Positions 34,192-45,713 of a stretch of 64,000 bases of DNA are shown piece after piece. The stretch is from Zanthoxylum bungeanum (taxonomy: Eukaryota; Streptophyta; Magnoliopsida; Sapindales; Rutaceae). Under the pieces are notes generated by a model, which did no database searches, was not told the origin of the DNA, and saw only the letters and a program-made list of their open reading frames with translations. Every line of letters begins with the position of its first letter. The first letter of the stretch is position 1. The stretch covers positions 1-64,000 of the forward strand of contig SKCR01049632.1 of NCBI GenBank assembly GCA_019454045.1. Direction: 5' to 3'. Both the position numbers and the translations under genes were made by a program.

Positions 34192-34590
34192 TTATCGCTC
34201 AAATGATTCTCCCCAGTAGTGCTTGACACGCTTGTTTTTAACCTTGAAAGTTTTGTTAGCGTCAGGATCATGTATCTCAACGGCTCTATTTGGTAAAACT
34301 TTGGTGATCACAAATGGACCTGACCACCGTGATTTTGGCTTCCATGGGAAGAATTTCACCCTTGATTTGTTTAACAATATCTTCTGCCCTGGTTCCAGTT
34401 GTATGCGCACTAACTTCTCATCATGTCTCTTCTTGCCCTTTTCTTTGTACAATTTGGCATCATCAAAAGGCTGATTGTGAAATTCCTCCAATTCGTTGAG
34501 CTGGTGGAACTTTTTCTCTTCTGTTGCTTGTAGTGCAAGAATTGGCTCCTTCAGTACAAAAGACGCTTTATCTTTAGGCTTTACAAGCAA
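34192..34590 (-). pseudogene. E2 integrase C-terminal tail
   Basis: Encodes the end of the Athila pol polyprotein: EPGQKILLNKSRVKFFPWKP, then KSRWSGPFVITKVLP, RAVEIHDPDANKTFKV and a stop after GESFER. The equivalent in E3 is 39065-39240. Directly upstream is the deletion that removed RT, RNase H and the integrase core: the protease-RT linker (VTFNVFKAM block, about 34690-34730) joins this tail near 34600. Confidence 0.85.
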
Positions 34591-34624
34591 TTGACATGTT
34601 TTAAGTTTGTCAGTAGAACTTTAT

Positions 34625-35227
34625 CTTTTTTCAGAGTTTTGAATGGTACTGTGTATCACATCGAGTTTGAAACATTCCTCCTTCTTTTCATCATCTGGGA
34701 AATTCATGGCCTTGAAAACATTGAATGTTACTTCTTGGTCCTGTACCCTCATGGTTAATTCTCATTTTTGTACATCAATAATGGTTCGACCTGTAGCCAA
34801 GAATGGTCTCCCAAGGATGATTGGCACGTCTGCGTCTTCCTCCATATCAAGGACAATAAAATCTGCTGGGAAAATGAATTTGTCAACCTTGACCAGCACA
34901 TCCTCAACTACACCTCTTGGAAATACGAGCGTTCTATTAGCAAGTTGCAGTGAGACTGAAGTTGGCATTGTTTCTCCAATCTGTAATTTCCTGAAAATAG
35001 AAAAAAGGCATCAAGTTAACACTCGCACCTAAATCACACAAAGCCTTACCAAAGTTATGTTCTCCTATGACGCAAGGAACAGTGAAACTGCCAGGATTTT
35101 TCAACTTCAGGGGAAGTTTCCTCTGAATGATGGCACTGCATTCTTCTGTTAATGCTACTGTCTCGTAATCTCCCAATCTCCGTTTTCGTGAAAGAATATC
35201 TTTCATGAATTTGGCATAGGTGGGCAT
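34625..35227 (-). pseudogene. E2 protease region and linker
   Basis: Contains FMKDILSRKRRLGDYETV, the aspartic protease motif LCDLGASVNLMP (Asp at 35033-35035) and, after a frame change near 34975, [20 protein letters not shown] and [13 protein letters not shown]. These match E3 at 42109-42540. The DLGAS form of the D-[TS]-G motif is typical of Athila proteases. Confidence 0.82.
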
Positions 35228-36702
35228 TTGTCCAATTTGTTCTTCTGAAGACGTTGAGGAAAAGGTGGAGGTGGAATGATCTGTTTCTTTTCCTTTGCTT
35301 CTTTTTCCTCCATCTGTTGCTTTGTTTCTTTTGGAACTTCCTCAGCAGTTGTTTTGGCTCCAACATCTTTGTTGATTTCAGTACCGCTTTTTAACATGAT
35401 GGCATGACATTGCTCTTTCCCCATGTTTCTTGGATTTGGTTCAGTGTTGCTAGGAAGGGTACCTGGCGGTCTGTAACTCTGAGCATTGGCCATGTGTCCG
35501 ATTTGATTCTCCAGTGCTTTGATGGAAGCTGATTGGCTCTGAAAGATAGCATCGTACTTTTTTAACTGAGCCAGCACTTCTGCTATTCCTGGTTCATTTG
35601 CCTGCTCCTGGCCTTTGTTCTGTTTCTCGAATCCAGATGGTGGATAGTTCTGCTGTTGGCCTGAATTGTTGCTCCATGAAAAATTAGGGTGATTCCTCCA
35701 CCCTGGGTTGTAGGTGTTGGAATAAGGATTGTTCCATTGTCTGTTGAAATTGTTGACAAAATTCACCGTTTCTTCAAGTTGGTTTGACTCTGGTATTCCT
35801 CCATATGGTGAACTTATGGATCCAGTGGTAAGAGTTTCCATAAATTTGCATATCTGATCTAGCTTGGTGTTGACTGCTGTATTAGCTCCACTTTCATAAA
35901 TTCCTGCAATTCTTTGGATCATGCTCCTTTCTGTTGGCCACAAGGAATTGTTGTTGGCCATTTCTTCGATTAGGTCCCAGGCTTGATCTTCTCCTTTTGC
36001 CATCAAGGCTCCTCCAGCAGCAGCATCGATTGTGGTTCTCATTATTCCAGAAAGCCCATTATAGAATGTTTGGACTTGAAGCCATTTTGGAATCTCATGG
36101 TGAGGACATTTCCGGAGCAAATCTTTGTACCTTTCCCAAGCTTTGCAAAGGGATTCTAAATATTGTTGTACAAAGGATGTGATGTCATTCCTCAGGTTTC
36201 CGGTTCTGGCTGGTGGAAAGTACTTTGCAAGAAATTTGGTGGCTAAAGTGTTCCAAGTTGTTATGGAACCTGCTGGTAGTGAATGTAGCCAAGCTTTAGC
36301 TCCGTCCTTCAAGGAGTATGGAAAAACTCGCAGTCTCATTGCTTCTTCTGATGCTCTGTTGTAGTTAAAAGTGCCGCAAACTTCCAGGAAGTTGCTGGTG
36401 TGGGCATTAGGATCTTCAGTTGCATTCCCCCCAAACTGAACTGACTGCTGAATCATCTGAATGCATGTTTTGATGTCACACGCATTTGCTGGTAAGGGAG
36501 GAAGTACAATACAGGAAATGAGTCTGTCAACCACCGGAATGGTTCTGTCTCGAATAGGAATTGGTGGTGCAACGTTCAAAGGTTCAGGTTCCATGTTGAC
36601 TAAAGCTTCTTGGCCTTCTCGCCTTTCCCTTTTCAACTGTCTGATGGTTCTTTCAATTTCCGGGTCAAGCGGTTGGAGTTCAAAGCTTCTGGTTCGTCTC
36701 AT
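35203..36702 (-). CDS. E2 gag (Athila type), open
   Basis: Open for about 500 codons from ATG 36700-36702 (MRRTRSFELQPLDPEIERTI). Conserved gag core: CGTFNYN, LRVFPYSLKDGAKAWLHSLP, WNTLATKFLAKYFPPART, LCKAWERYKDLLRKCPHHEIP and WLQVQTFYNGL, all typical of Athila. A Q/N/P-rich tail follows with PYSNTYNPGWRNHPNFSWSN. I see no CCHC knuckle. Gag forms the virus-like particle. This is the only long intact retroelement gag in the window, so E2 RNA could still yield particles, although no pol is encoded. A possible splice acceptor (tttcag) lies just before the start. Confidence 0.88.
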   Translation of the reverse strand: MRRTRSFELQPLDPEIERTIRQLKRERREGQEALVNMEPEPLNVAPPIPIRDRTIPVVDRLISCIVLPPLPANACDIKTCIQMIQQSVQFGGNATEDPNAHTSNFLEVCGTFNYNRASEEAMRLRVFPYSLKDGAKAWLHSLPAGSITTWNTLATKFLAKYFPPARTGNLRNDITSFVQQYLESLCKAWERYKDLLRKCPHHEIPKWLQVQTFYNGLSGIMRTTIDAAAGGALMAKGEDQAWDLIEEMANNNSLWPTERSMIQRIAGIYESGANTAVNTKLDQICKFMETLTTGSISSPYGGIPESNQLEETVNFVNNFNRQWNNPYSNTYNPGWRNHPNFSWSNNSGQQQNYPPSGFEKQNKGQEQANEPGIAEVLAQLKKYDAIFQSQSASIKALENQIGHMANAQSYRPPGTLPSNTEPNPRNMGKEQCHAIMLKSGTEINKDVGAKTTAEEVPKETKQQMEEKEAKEKKQIIPPPPFPQRLQKNKLDKCPPMPNS

Positions 36703-36808
36703 GAAGTTTCTGAGAACCTGAAACACAAGAAAAAAAAAACAATAAGTAAAAAGAAATTAGATACAAGTAACGTATCTAACCCCTAAATTAATAGTAAAAG
36801 ATAATAAG

Positions 36809-36826
36809 TCCCCGGCAACGGCGCCA
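36809..36826 (-). other. E2 primer-binding site, tRNA-Asp
   Basis: Plus strand TCCCCGGCAACGGCGCCA is identical to the 3' end of plant tRNA-Asp(GTC) including CCA, so the element RNA carries its perfect complement, 6 nt from the LTR. Confidence 0.9.
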
Positions 36827-36832
36827 AAAACT

Positions 36833-38963
36833 TGACCGCGTAAACACACACGTATAACGCAAGCGCACGTATCGTTCAAGTAGTATAAAAATATCGATCC
36901 CACGAGAACTTAATATCTAATCTATTAATTTTATGAGGTCAAATGATTACTAGTATCTAACAGGTTGATTGATTGATTTGAAATGGTGACGATTCTAAAT
37001 TTAAAAGCAAGTAAATAAAATTGTCGAAAATAGGTTTTAAGAAAATTCAATATTAAAAACTATCTAGGGTTGTGATTTCTTCGCAATATCATTTTAAAGA
37101 TGAAATGGTTATCTTATAGTTGGGTAAAATATTGATTTATTAACCTGGAACACTAAATTATGTGTGAGCCTCTGTCGATGGTCAGACACAAATACCCAGT
37201 TTAACCCAATTGAACCATATGTCTATGTCAACCAAATTACCTGGATTCATTAAGATTAAGTTCCAATTATGGCTACCCCCGCCCAACAGGTATATCCCTA
37301 TCCTGTAAGGAAATTTATTAAAGGGTTATCTATCCTCAAGGAAGATCGTGGGCTATTGAGTCTAAGGTCTTAAACTTAAAATCCATATGTCTAGTTCATT
37401 TTAAGTTTACCAGTTCAATTTTATTAATGGCCAGTTAATAAAAAGCATTAAGATTAAGACTCAATAAATAAACCTTTATATTACCCAAACTATAATTTAA
37501 CCCCTTATAAACCGGTGATATTGGATTTCATCACAACCCCAAATAACTGGCTTAGTTACGACACATATTTACGGGTAGTAAAAATTTAAATAAAATAAAA
37601 GACATAAAGTAAATTATGAAAATTAAATACTGAAAAGTAAATTGCTGAAAAGTAAAAAAAAGTAAAAAGTAAAAGTAAAAAGTAAAAAGTAAAAAGTAAA
37701 AAAAAATAAAAGTAAATTACTGAAGGTAAATTGCTGAAAAGTAAATTACTGAAATTAAATAAAGTAAAAGTACAACAAAAGAAAATGCTGAGGTTAGAGG
37801 ATCAACTTTTATTACTACTATTTTAGATATCTCCCTTAATATAATATATTAACTTTGCGTGATAATTACCAACCAGCCATATAGGCGGTATCCTGATTAA
37901 GTCAAATTAATAATTAATTACCAACCGACCAACCAGGCGGTATCCATATTTAGTCAGGTTAAAACCAATTTATAATTAATTTCCAACCGGCCAATATAGC
38001 GGTATCCTCATTAAGTCAGATTTTAATAGTTTATATTTTATATTTAAGGGAGATTAATCTAGATAGCAATAATAAAAGCTTTACCTTTTACCCCAGCAAA
38101 GGGGAGTTACCTCCTCATTGCTTGAAAAATAAAAATTGCAAAAGTAAAGAAAGAAAATGTTTGTGCGTAAAAGTAAATTGCGGAAAGTAAAAACTGAAAA
38201 GTAAAGAAAAGAAAGTGCGAAAGCTGAAATTAATTACTGGAAGCTGTAAATAAAAAAACAAGATACAATCTTCTTATTTATTCATTAGGAATTTCAAAGA
38301 AGAAAGTATGAATTTTACAAATGAAATGGCTTGGTATTTATAGGCAAAATTTTGCCTATATCAAATCATCCCTCAAATTCTCCACCAAATCAATTATTAA
38401 TTTCTCCACTAATTACTCCACCAAATCCATAATTGCTCCACTAATTGCTTATCTTGTTTGGTGTTGATTTGATAATTTTTATTAATTATTTATTAATTTA
38501 TATTTTGCTTTGAAAATGATTGATAATGACTTTAATAATTACACATCACACACTTCTGGATGGTTCATCAATTTCGGTCATGAACTCTTCAGAATTAGAA
38601 AATATTTTCTCTTTCAAAGTTGTAGATATTTGAGTCTTCTTTAATCTGGCACTTGAATCAGCTCAATCCGATATCTGAGTAAAACGTTATGCCCAAAATA
38701 CTAAAAATGCGCAAAATTGGAATTCCCAAAACTGCACTTCGTCAAAACGCCCTTTCAAGTTTCCAATCTCCAAAATTAATATATCAAGTCCAATAATTGC
38801 CCTTATTTGACCCATATTTCATCCTAAATGATTTCATTGAGACCCGATATTATTTTATCTACAAAATAAACTAAAACACATCAAAACGTTCATCAAAACC
38901 GAGAAACTAAACAAAATATTAAGTTAAAGGGGCGGTAAATATTGATATATTTTCCGCTCATCA
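36833..38963 (-). repeat. E2 5' LTR (2131 bp)
   Basis: Plus-strand ends TGACCGCG and CGCTCATCA. Nearly identical to 29211-31273 apart from the ~80-bp segment missing there. The palindrome with half-site TATAGGCAAAA is at 38339-38360; its right half (read on the element strand) leads into TATAAATA, the probable TATA box. Confidence 0.93.
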
Positions 38964-38968
38964 TTATT

Positions 38969-39064
38969 ACAGAAACCTTTTATTTTATTCATTAATAAAA
39001 TATATATAAGAGTATTTACAGGGAAATACATAAGAAATTGACGCTCTGAGCACCAACCCTAACA
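38969..39064 (-). repeat. C1 5' LTR, outer part
   Basis: Continues the LTR interrupted at 29210; matches the C3 LTR end at 61280-61378. Ends CCCTAACA; E3 integrase sequence starts at 39065. Confidence 0.85.
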
Positions 39065-40002
39065 CTGACCACCTCGATTTCAGCTTTCCAGGGAAAAGTT
39101 TCAACCTTGAATTGTATAACAACACCTGTTGCCTTGGTTATTCTTTGTGTAGTCTAGCATTCTCATAAGCCTGTAGGCGAAATTCCTCCAATTCGTTGAG
39201 TTGGTGGAGTCGTTTCTCTCATGCTACTTGTGGATTAAGATTTAACTTATTCAGTGCCCAATATGCTTTATGTTCAAGCTTAACTGGCAGATGTCATGCT
39301 TTCCCAAACACCATTTGATATGGATACATACCAATAGGTGTCTTGTAAGCTATCCGCAAGGCCCATAATACGTCATCTAGTTTTGTAGACCAGTCTCTCC
39401 TTGTTGATCCAACAGTTCTCTCCAAAATTCTTTTGATCTCTTTGTTTGAAACTTCAACTTGGCCATTTTACTGCGGATGGTAGGCAGTGGCAACTTTATG
39501 AGTAACTCCGTATTTGGATAGGAGTGCATCAAAGTATCTGTTGCAGAAGTGTGTGCCACCATCACTGATAATTGCCCGAGGTGTTCCGAAGTGAGTGAAT
39601 GTATTATTTTTAAGGAATTTTATCACCACATTTGAATCATTTGATGGCAGTGCTATAGCTTCAACCCATTTGGAGACGTAATATACGACAACTAGTATGT
39701 ACATGTTTTCAAATGATGGATTAAAGGGTCCCATAAAATCAATCCCCCCATACATCAAATATCTCCACTTCTAGAATGTTTTGCCGAGGTCATTCATTTC
39801 TCCTCGAAATATTTCCCGTTCTTTGGCACCTTTCACAATGAAAAGCAAATAAGTAATCATCTTTAAACAGAGTAGGCCAGAACAAACCTGACTGTAGGAC
39901 TTTGGCTGCAGTTTTATTTCCACTGAAGTGTCCGCCGTATGGTGATGAATGACAATGCTGCAAGACACAATTAAATTCCTCATATGGAACACAATGTCTC
40001 AA
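39065..40002 (-). pseudogene. E3 integrase
   Basis: Zinc-binding HHCC region at 39790-40002 (HCHSSPYGGHFSGNK ... HCERCQRTG). Core at 39468-39758: [11 protein letters not shown] with the first catalytic Asp, [11 protein letters not shown], then [15 protein letters not shown] with the second Asp. The [13 protein letters not shown] block and the glutamate region follow in another frame at 39377-39565. The C-terminal tail (39065-39240) is cut by C1. Several frame changes. Confidence 0.85.
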
Positions 40003-40104
40003 TAATTGATCAGCACAACGTTTGAACAGGTACGGCTCATCCCATTTATAGTGCTTGATTTCTTTAAAGAACTTCTTTCGTTACTGATGTGTCCATTCCA
40101 ACGG

Positions 40105-41694
40105 TCATTTTCCCGATACTATATAGTTTACATAGTTCGCATACCAAGGGACATCCTGTTGTTTCGTGGCAAACAACTGTTCATCTGGAAAAGTTTCTTT
40201 GATTGTCAGTTCATTGCCAGCTGTTTCTCCATTCTCGATCCTCGATAAGTGATATTCCACTTGGTTTTCTGTCCATTTCCTGTCTTGCATCTCTACGTCA
40301 AATTCTTGCAGCAGAAGCACCCAATAGATCAATCTAGATTTGGCATCTTTCTTCGCGATCAGGTATTTGATTGCTGAATGATCTGTGTAGACCACCGATT
40401 TAGGACCCAGCAGATAAGAAAGTAATTTATCAAAAGCAAACACAACTGTAAGCAACTCATTTTCAGTTGTTGTGTAGTTGAGTTGGCTTCATTTAGAGTT
40501 CTGCTGGAGTAGTAAATGGTATGAAATTTTTTTGCTTTGCGTTGTCCCAAAACTGCACCTACAACAAAATCATTAGCATCACATCACCTCAAATGGTAGA
40601 GTCCAGTCTGGTGCTACTATGATGGGGGCAGAGACCATCTTTTATTTTAAGATATCAAAAGCTTCGTGGCATTCTTTGGTGAAATTGAAAGGCACGTATT
40701 TCTCCAGCAAATTGCATATAGGTTTAGCAATCTTGGAGAAGTCTTTGATAAATTTCCTGTAAAATCTTGCATGTCCGAGAAAACTGCAAATCCCTTTGAC
40801 GGATGATGGTGGAGGTAGTTTTTCAATTGTCTCGATCTTTGCTTTGTCTACCTTGATTCCCTTTTGTGAGATCCGATGTCCCAGGACAATACATTCCTGC
40901 ACTATAAAATGGCATTTCTCCCAGTTGAGTACCAGGTTGGTATCTTCGCATCTTTGTAACATATTTTCCAGATTTTGCAAGCAATGGTCGAAAAAGTCTC
41001 CAAACACAGAGAAATCATCCATGAAAACCTCCATACTTTATTCCAGCATGTTTGAGAAGATTGCCATCATGCAACGTTGAAATGTGGCAGGAGCATTACA
41101 TAGTCTAAATGGCATCCTACGGAAAGCAAAAGTACCATACGGACATGTAAAAGTGATTTTCTCCTAATTTTCTAGGGCGATGGAAATCTGATTGTACCCC
41201 GAGTATCCTTCCAGAAAATATTAGAACTCATGTCCCACCAGTCTGTCTAATATCTGGTCAATGAATGACAGTGGAAAATGATATTTCCTTGTTGCTTTGT
41301 TCAGCTTCCTGTAGTCCATGCATACTCTCCATCCAGTCACCGTTCTTGTTGGAATCAGATCATTCTTTTCATTTGTGACTACAATTATTCCTCATTTCTT
41401 TGGCACACATTGCATACGACTCACCCAAGTGCTATCAGAGATGAGGTAGATGATGTCGGCATCCAACCATTTGATAATTTATTTCTTCACGACCTCCTTC
41501 ATGATTGGATTTATTCTTCGTTGATGCTCCACTGTGGCTTTGTACTCATCGTTCAATAGAATTTTATACATGCAAAATGATGGACTAATACCTCGAATGT
41601 CTGCTATAGTCCAGCCAATGGCTTTCTTGTGTTCTCGTAACACTCTCAGCAACTTATCTTCATGCTCCAATGTTAGCGACAAAGAAATAATCAC
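40105..41694 (-). pseudogene. E3 reverse transcriptase and RNase H
   Basis: RT begins within 41479-41694 (LRVLREHKKAIGWTIADIRGISP, a typical Athila pol start) and includes MEVFMDDFSVFG at 40999-41034, the F-x-D-D catalytic box, then NLVLNWEKCHFIV, VLGHRIS and the FLGHARFYRKFIKDFS connection. RNase H fragments (40105-40550) read [27 protein letters not shown] and [14 protein letters not shown]. Internal stops separate the blocks. Confidence 0.87.
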
Positions 41695-41790
41695 AGGTAA
41701 ATCAGAAGAGTTTTCTAAGAATGTATACCTGAGATGGTTTGGAAGTAGCTTTAGTTCTAGCTGTGGTGGTTCTTCAATCGAGGGCTTGAT

Positions 41791-42805
41791 TCACTCATTT
41801 TTCGATAGTTCCAAACTTTCCACATGTGGTGTTGATTTGAAGCGAAAGAGCCTGTCAAGATAGTTGATACATTCCAGAATTTCATCATCTAGCTCGCTGT
41901 CAGTCATGTAGGTGATGCAAGCTTCAAGTTTTTTCATGGAAAGTTGCATTGCATCAGTATCCTGGATGATACTATCTACAACATCAATTCTGAAACATTC
42001 CTCATCCTTTTCATCATTCGGGAATTTCATGGCTTTGAAAACATTGAAGGTAACTTCTTGGTTCTGCACTTTCATAGCCAGTTCTCCGTTTTGTATATCA
42101 ATAACAGTTCAACCTGTAGCCAAGAATGGTCTCCCGAGGATGATAGGTACATCTTTGTCTTTTTCCATGTCAAGGATAATGAAATCTGCTTGGAAAATGA
42201 ATTTGTCCACTTTAACCAATACATCTTCCACTACTCCTCTCGGAAATGTGAGTGATCTGTCAGCAAGCTGTAAAGTAACTGCGGTGGGCATTGCTTCTCC
42301 AATTTGCAGTTTCTTGTAAATAGACAAAGGCATCAAGTTAATGCTGGCACCTAAATCACACAAAGCCTTACCGAAGTAATGTTTGCCTATGGTGTAGGGG
42401 ATGGTGAAACTGCCAGGATCTTTCAACTTTGGGGGAAGTTTCCTCTGAATGATGGCGCTGCATTCTTATGTCAATGCTACTGCCACGTAATCTCCCAATC
42501 TTCTTTTTTCATGACAGAATATCTTTCATGAATTTGACATAACTGGGCATTTGTTCCAAAGCTTCTACAAATGGAATGTTGATATGCAGATTTTTGAAGA
42601 TCTCTAAGAATCGAGCAAACTGCTTATCTAGTTTAATTTTCTGGAGACGCTGCGGAAAAGGTGGAGGTGGAGTGAATTTTTCTTGATAATTTGCTTTTTC
42701 TTCTTTTTCCTCCATCTGTGGTTCTGTTTCGATGCTTTCTTTTGGAGCTTCCTTAGTGGATACATTGACTCCAATATCTTTGTTGATTTCAGTACCACTT
42801 TTCAA
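41791..42805 (-). pseudogene. E3 protease and flanking linkers
   Basis: From the right: gag-protease linker (FTPPPPFPQRLQKIKLDKQF, 42509-42805), protease with [14 protein letters not shown] (catalytic Asp 42355-42357), [12 protein letters not shown], and the downstream linker (VTFNVFKAMKFPNDEKDEE, LEACITYMTDSELDDEILE; 41791-42075). The last block is the one that survives in E4 at 52742-52830. Confidence 0.83.
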
Positions 42806-42820
42806 ATTAATGGCTTGACA

Positions 42821-44259
42821 TTACTTATTTCCTCGGTTCCTTGGATTTGGTTCTATGTTGCTATGAAGGTTAACTTGTGGTCTGTAACTCTGAGCGTTAG
42901 CCAGTTGTCCCATTTGATTCTCCAGTGCCTTCAAAGATGCTGCTTGGCTTTGAATCAATGCTGCTATGGATTGAAACATAGCATCATATGTTGCTTGTTG
43001 CCTTTTCATTTGGGCCAGCAATTCTGCTATTCCTGGTTCTTTTTCATACTCATGGCCTTTGTTTTGCTGTTGGAATCCAGGTGGTGGATTGTTCTTTTGC
43101 CCTGAATTGTTGCTCCATGCGAAATTGGGATGATTCCTCCAACCTGGGTTGTAGGTGTTAGAATATGGATTGTTCCCCGGTGTGTTGAAATTATTGACAT
43201 AATTCACCATCTCATCATGTTGGTTGAATGATTCTGCCTCTGGTGCTCCTCCATATGGTGAACTTGTGGAACCATCATCAACCTTCATGTTAAGAGTATC
43301 CAGAATTTTGCAAATTTGATCCAGCTTGGCACTCAATGCTGTGTTGGCTCCTACTTCATAGATCCATGCTATTCGTTGAATCATGCTTCTTTCTGTTGGC
43401 CACAAAGAATTATTGTTGGTCATTACTTCAATTAGGTCTCAGGCTTGATCTTCTCCTTTTGCCATTAAAGCACCTCCAACGGCATCATCAATTGTGGATC
43501 TCATCAGTCCAGAAAGTCCATTGCAGAAAGTTTGGACTTGTAGCCACTTTGCAATCTCATGGTGAGGATATTTTCTGAGCAAATCTTTGTACCTTTCCCA
43601 AGCTTCGCAGAGGGATTCTGAGTCATGTTGTACAAAGGATGTAATATCATTCATCAGCTTTGCAGTTCTAGCTGGTGGAAAGTACTTTGCAAGGAATTTG
43701 GTGGCTAGAGTGTTCCAAGTTGTGATGGAATCTGCTGGTAGTGAATGTAGCCAAGCCTTAGCTCTGTCTTTCAAGGGATATGGAAAAACACATAGTCTCA
43801 TTGCTTCTTCTGCCGCTCGGTTGTAGCTTCTTCTACCGATCGGTTGTAATTGAAAGTGCCGCAAACTTCTAGGAAGTTGCTGATGTGGGCATTAGGATTT
43901 TCAGTTGCATTCCCCCCAAACTGTACTGACTGCTGTATCATCTGGATGCATGTTTTGATGTCACATGCATTTGCTGGTAAGAGAGGAAGTACAATACATG
44001 AAATGAAGCCGTCAAGTACCAAAATAGTTCTGTCTCGAATGAGAATTGGTGGTACAACTTCCAAAGGTTCAGGTTCCATATTGTTGATTGCTTCTTGACA
44101 TTCTCGCTTTTCCCTTCTTAACTGTCTGATGGTTCTTTCAATCTGTGGATCAAGCGGACGAATTTCAAAGCTTATGGTTCTTCTCATGTGGTTTCTGAGA
44201 ACTGAAACACAAGAAAAGAGAAATAATAAATAAAGAAAATTAGACACAAGTAAAGGCAT
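42821..44259 (-). pseudogene. E3 gag, degenerate
   Basis: Same domain order as E2 gag (FEIRPLDPQIERTIRQLR, CGTFNYNR, LHSLPADSITTWNTLATKFL, WLQVQTFCNGLSG, PYSNTYNPGWRNHPNFAWSN). Broken by a ~20-bp local duplication near 43830 that repeats the YNR-EEA coding segment, by a TGA at about 43438 in the EDQA(W)DLIE segment, and by further changes. Confidence 0.87.
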
Positions 44260-44293
44260 CTAACCTCAAAATTAATAGTGAAAGATAAATAAG

Positions 44294-44311
44294 TCCCCGG
44301 CAACGGCGCCA
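44294..44311 (-). other. E3 primer-binding site, tRNA-Asp
   Basis: TCCCCGGCAACGGCGCCA on the plus strand, identical to the E2 site; 6 nt from the LTR start at 44318. Confidence 0.9.
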
Positions 44312-44317
44312 AAAACT

Positions 44318-45713
44318 TGATCGGTGAAATCACTCACGTAACGCAAGCGCATGTATCTCTCAAGTAGTATAAAATATATCGATCCCACGATGACTTAATA
44401 CCTAGGCTATTAATTTATGACGTTAAATGTTTACGAGTATATAATAGATTGGTTGTTTGATTGGATGATGAATTTAAACTAAAATAAGTAAATAAAACAG
44501 TGCGAAAGTAAATGAAAGGAAAACTCAATATTATTAAACTATCTTGGGTTGTGAATTCTTCCAATATCTCTTAAAGATGAAGTGATTATCTCATGATTGT
44601 GCAATATATCGGTTTATTAACCTAGAACACGAAATTATGAAAAAGCCTATGTCGATGGTCATATGCAAACACCCAAATAACTCAATTAATCATATGTCTA
44701 TGTTAACCAAGTTACCTGAATTCATTAAGACTGAGTTCCAATTATTGCTACCCCGCCCGACAGATATATGTCTATCATGGAAGGAAATCTATTAAAGGGT
44801 ATCTAATCCTTAAGGGAGATCGTAGGTTATTAAGTCTAAGGCTGAAACCTAAAATCCCTTTGTCAAGTTCATTTTAAGTTTACCAGATCAATCTTATTAA
44901 TGGCCAGTTAACAAGAAGCATCAAGCTTTAGACTTAATAAATAAACCTTTATATTACCCAAGACACAAAATAACCCATTATAAATCAGTGATATTGGAAT
45001 TCATCATAACCCCAAATATAGGGTTTAGTTACAACACATATCTAGAACTAGTAAAAGTTTAAATAAAGTAAATGACATAAAGTAATGCTTGGAAATTAAA
45101 AAGGTAAATTAAGTAATAAAGAAAATATCGGGGGTTAGAGGATCCACTTTTATTATTTCTATTTTAGATATCTCCCTTATTATAATATATTAACTTTGCA
45201 TGAAATTACCAACCGACCATATAGGCGGTATCCTGATTAAGTCATATTATGATTAATTCCAACCGACCATAAAGTCGGTATCCAATTTAGTCAGGTTAAA
45301 ATCAATTTAATTAAGTCCAACCGACCATAAAAGGCGATATCCCATTAAGTCAGGTTTTAAAATAGTTTATATATTATTATTAAGGGAGATTAATCTAAAT
45401 ATCAGTAATAAAAGCTTAATCTTTCACCCCAGCAGAGATGAGTTACCTCATCATACTGAAAAGTAAAAATAAAGACTGAAAAGTAAAATAAAGAAAGTAC
45501 TATTGCGTAAAATAAATAAAATTAAATACAGAAAGTTGTAAATAAACAAACAAGATATAATCTTATTAGTATTCTTAAGGAATTCCCCAGAAGAATGTAT
45601 AAATTTTGCTTCTGATTTCAGTTTCAATTTATAGGCAAATTTTTGCCCCGCGCGTCGCGATGCAAAGTACTTGTGCGTCGCGACGCGCCACTGATTCAAC
45701 GCGATGATGACAC
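44318..45713 (-). repeat. E3 5' LTR, outer end missing
   Basis: Begins TGATCGGTGAAATC next to the primer site and aligns with E2 and E4 LTRs through 'cgatcccacga', the 'ccaaccgaccat...ggcggtatcc' repeats and the leader. TATA (TTTATA at 45628) and two GCGTCGCGAYGC palindromes (45652-45663, 45675-45686) lie near the break. At 45714 a copia LTR starts; the missing ~150-300 bp are not found after 61378. Confidence 0.82.

Larger units (their letters stand above)
29211..38963 (-). mobile_element. E2: Athila-type Ty3/gypsy element carrying a LOG gene
   Basis: Complete LTR pair (29211-31273 and 36833-38963), tRNA-Asp primer site, polypurine tract, and flanks atatt / ttatt (4 of 5 identical, probable TSD). 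Minus-strand order: gag, protease region, [RT, RNase H and most of integrase deleted], integrase C-terminal tail, an ORF of unknown function, LOG pseudogene, 3' region. Gag and the protease DLGAS motif assign it to the Athila group, which normally has an env-like ORF after pol; here that slot holds the unknown ORF and LOG. Inserted in the 5' LTR of C1. Non-autonomous. Confidence 0.92.
20240..39064 (-). mobile_element. C1: Ty1/copia element, 3' truncated, interrupted by S1 and E2
   Basis: Read right to left: 5' LTR (38969-39064 plus 27145-29210, split by E2), primer site, long leader, gag, [solo LTR S1], gag end and protease, integrase, RT and RNase H. The recognisable order gag-PR-INT-RT-RH is the copia order. 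The element ends within RNase H near 20246 with no 3' LTR, so its 3' end has been deleted together with the adjoining part of E3. All coding modules carry stops or frameshifts. Its LTR is about 2.2 kb without the inserted E2. C1 sits in the integrase C-terminal region of E3, so it is younger than E3 and older than E2 and S1. Confidence 0.85.
39065..45713 (-). mobile_element. E3: Athila-type element with degenerate gag-pol, truncated on both sides
   Basis: Minus-strand order: LTR (partial, 44318-45713), tRNA-Asp primer site, gag, protease, RT, RNase H, integrase. The 3' part was lost at the C1 insertion, and the outer end of the 5' LTR is lost at the C2 junction. This is the only Athila copy here that retains all pol domains and therefore shows what E2 and E4 have lost. 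Many stops and frameshifts make it inactive. It is the oldest recognisable layer of the nest. Confidence 0.9.

Noticed and set aside
36809..36826. Sequence identical to a tRNA-Asp 3' end, possible tRNA gene
   Set aside because: Only 18 nt match and the position is directly inside an LTR: it is the primer-binding site. The same holds at 44294-44311.
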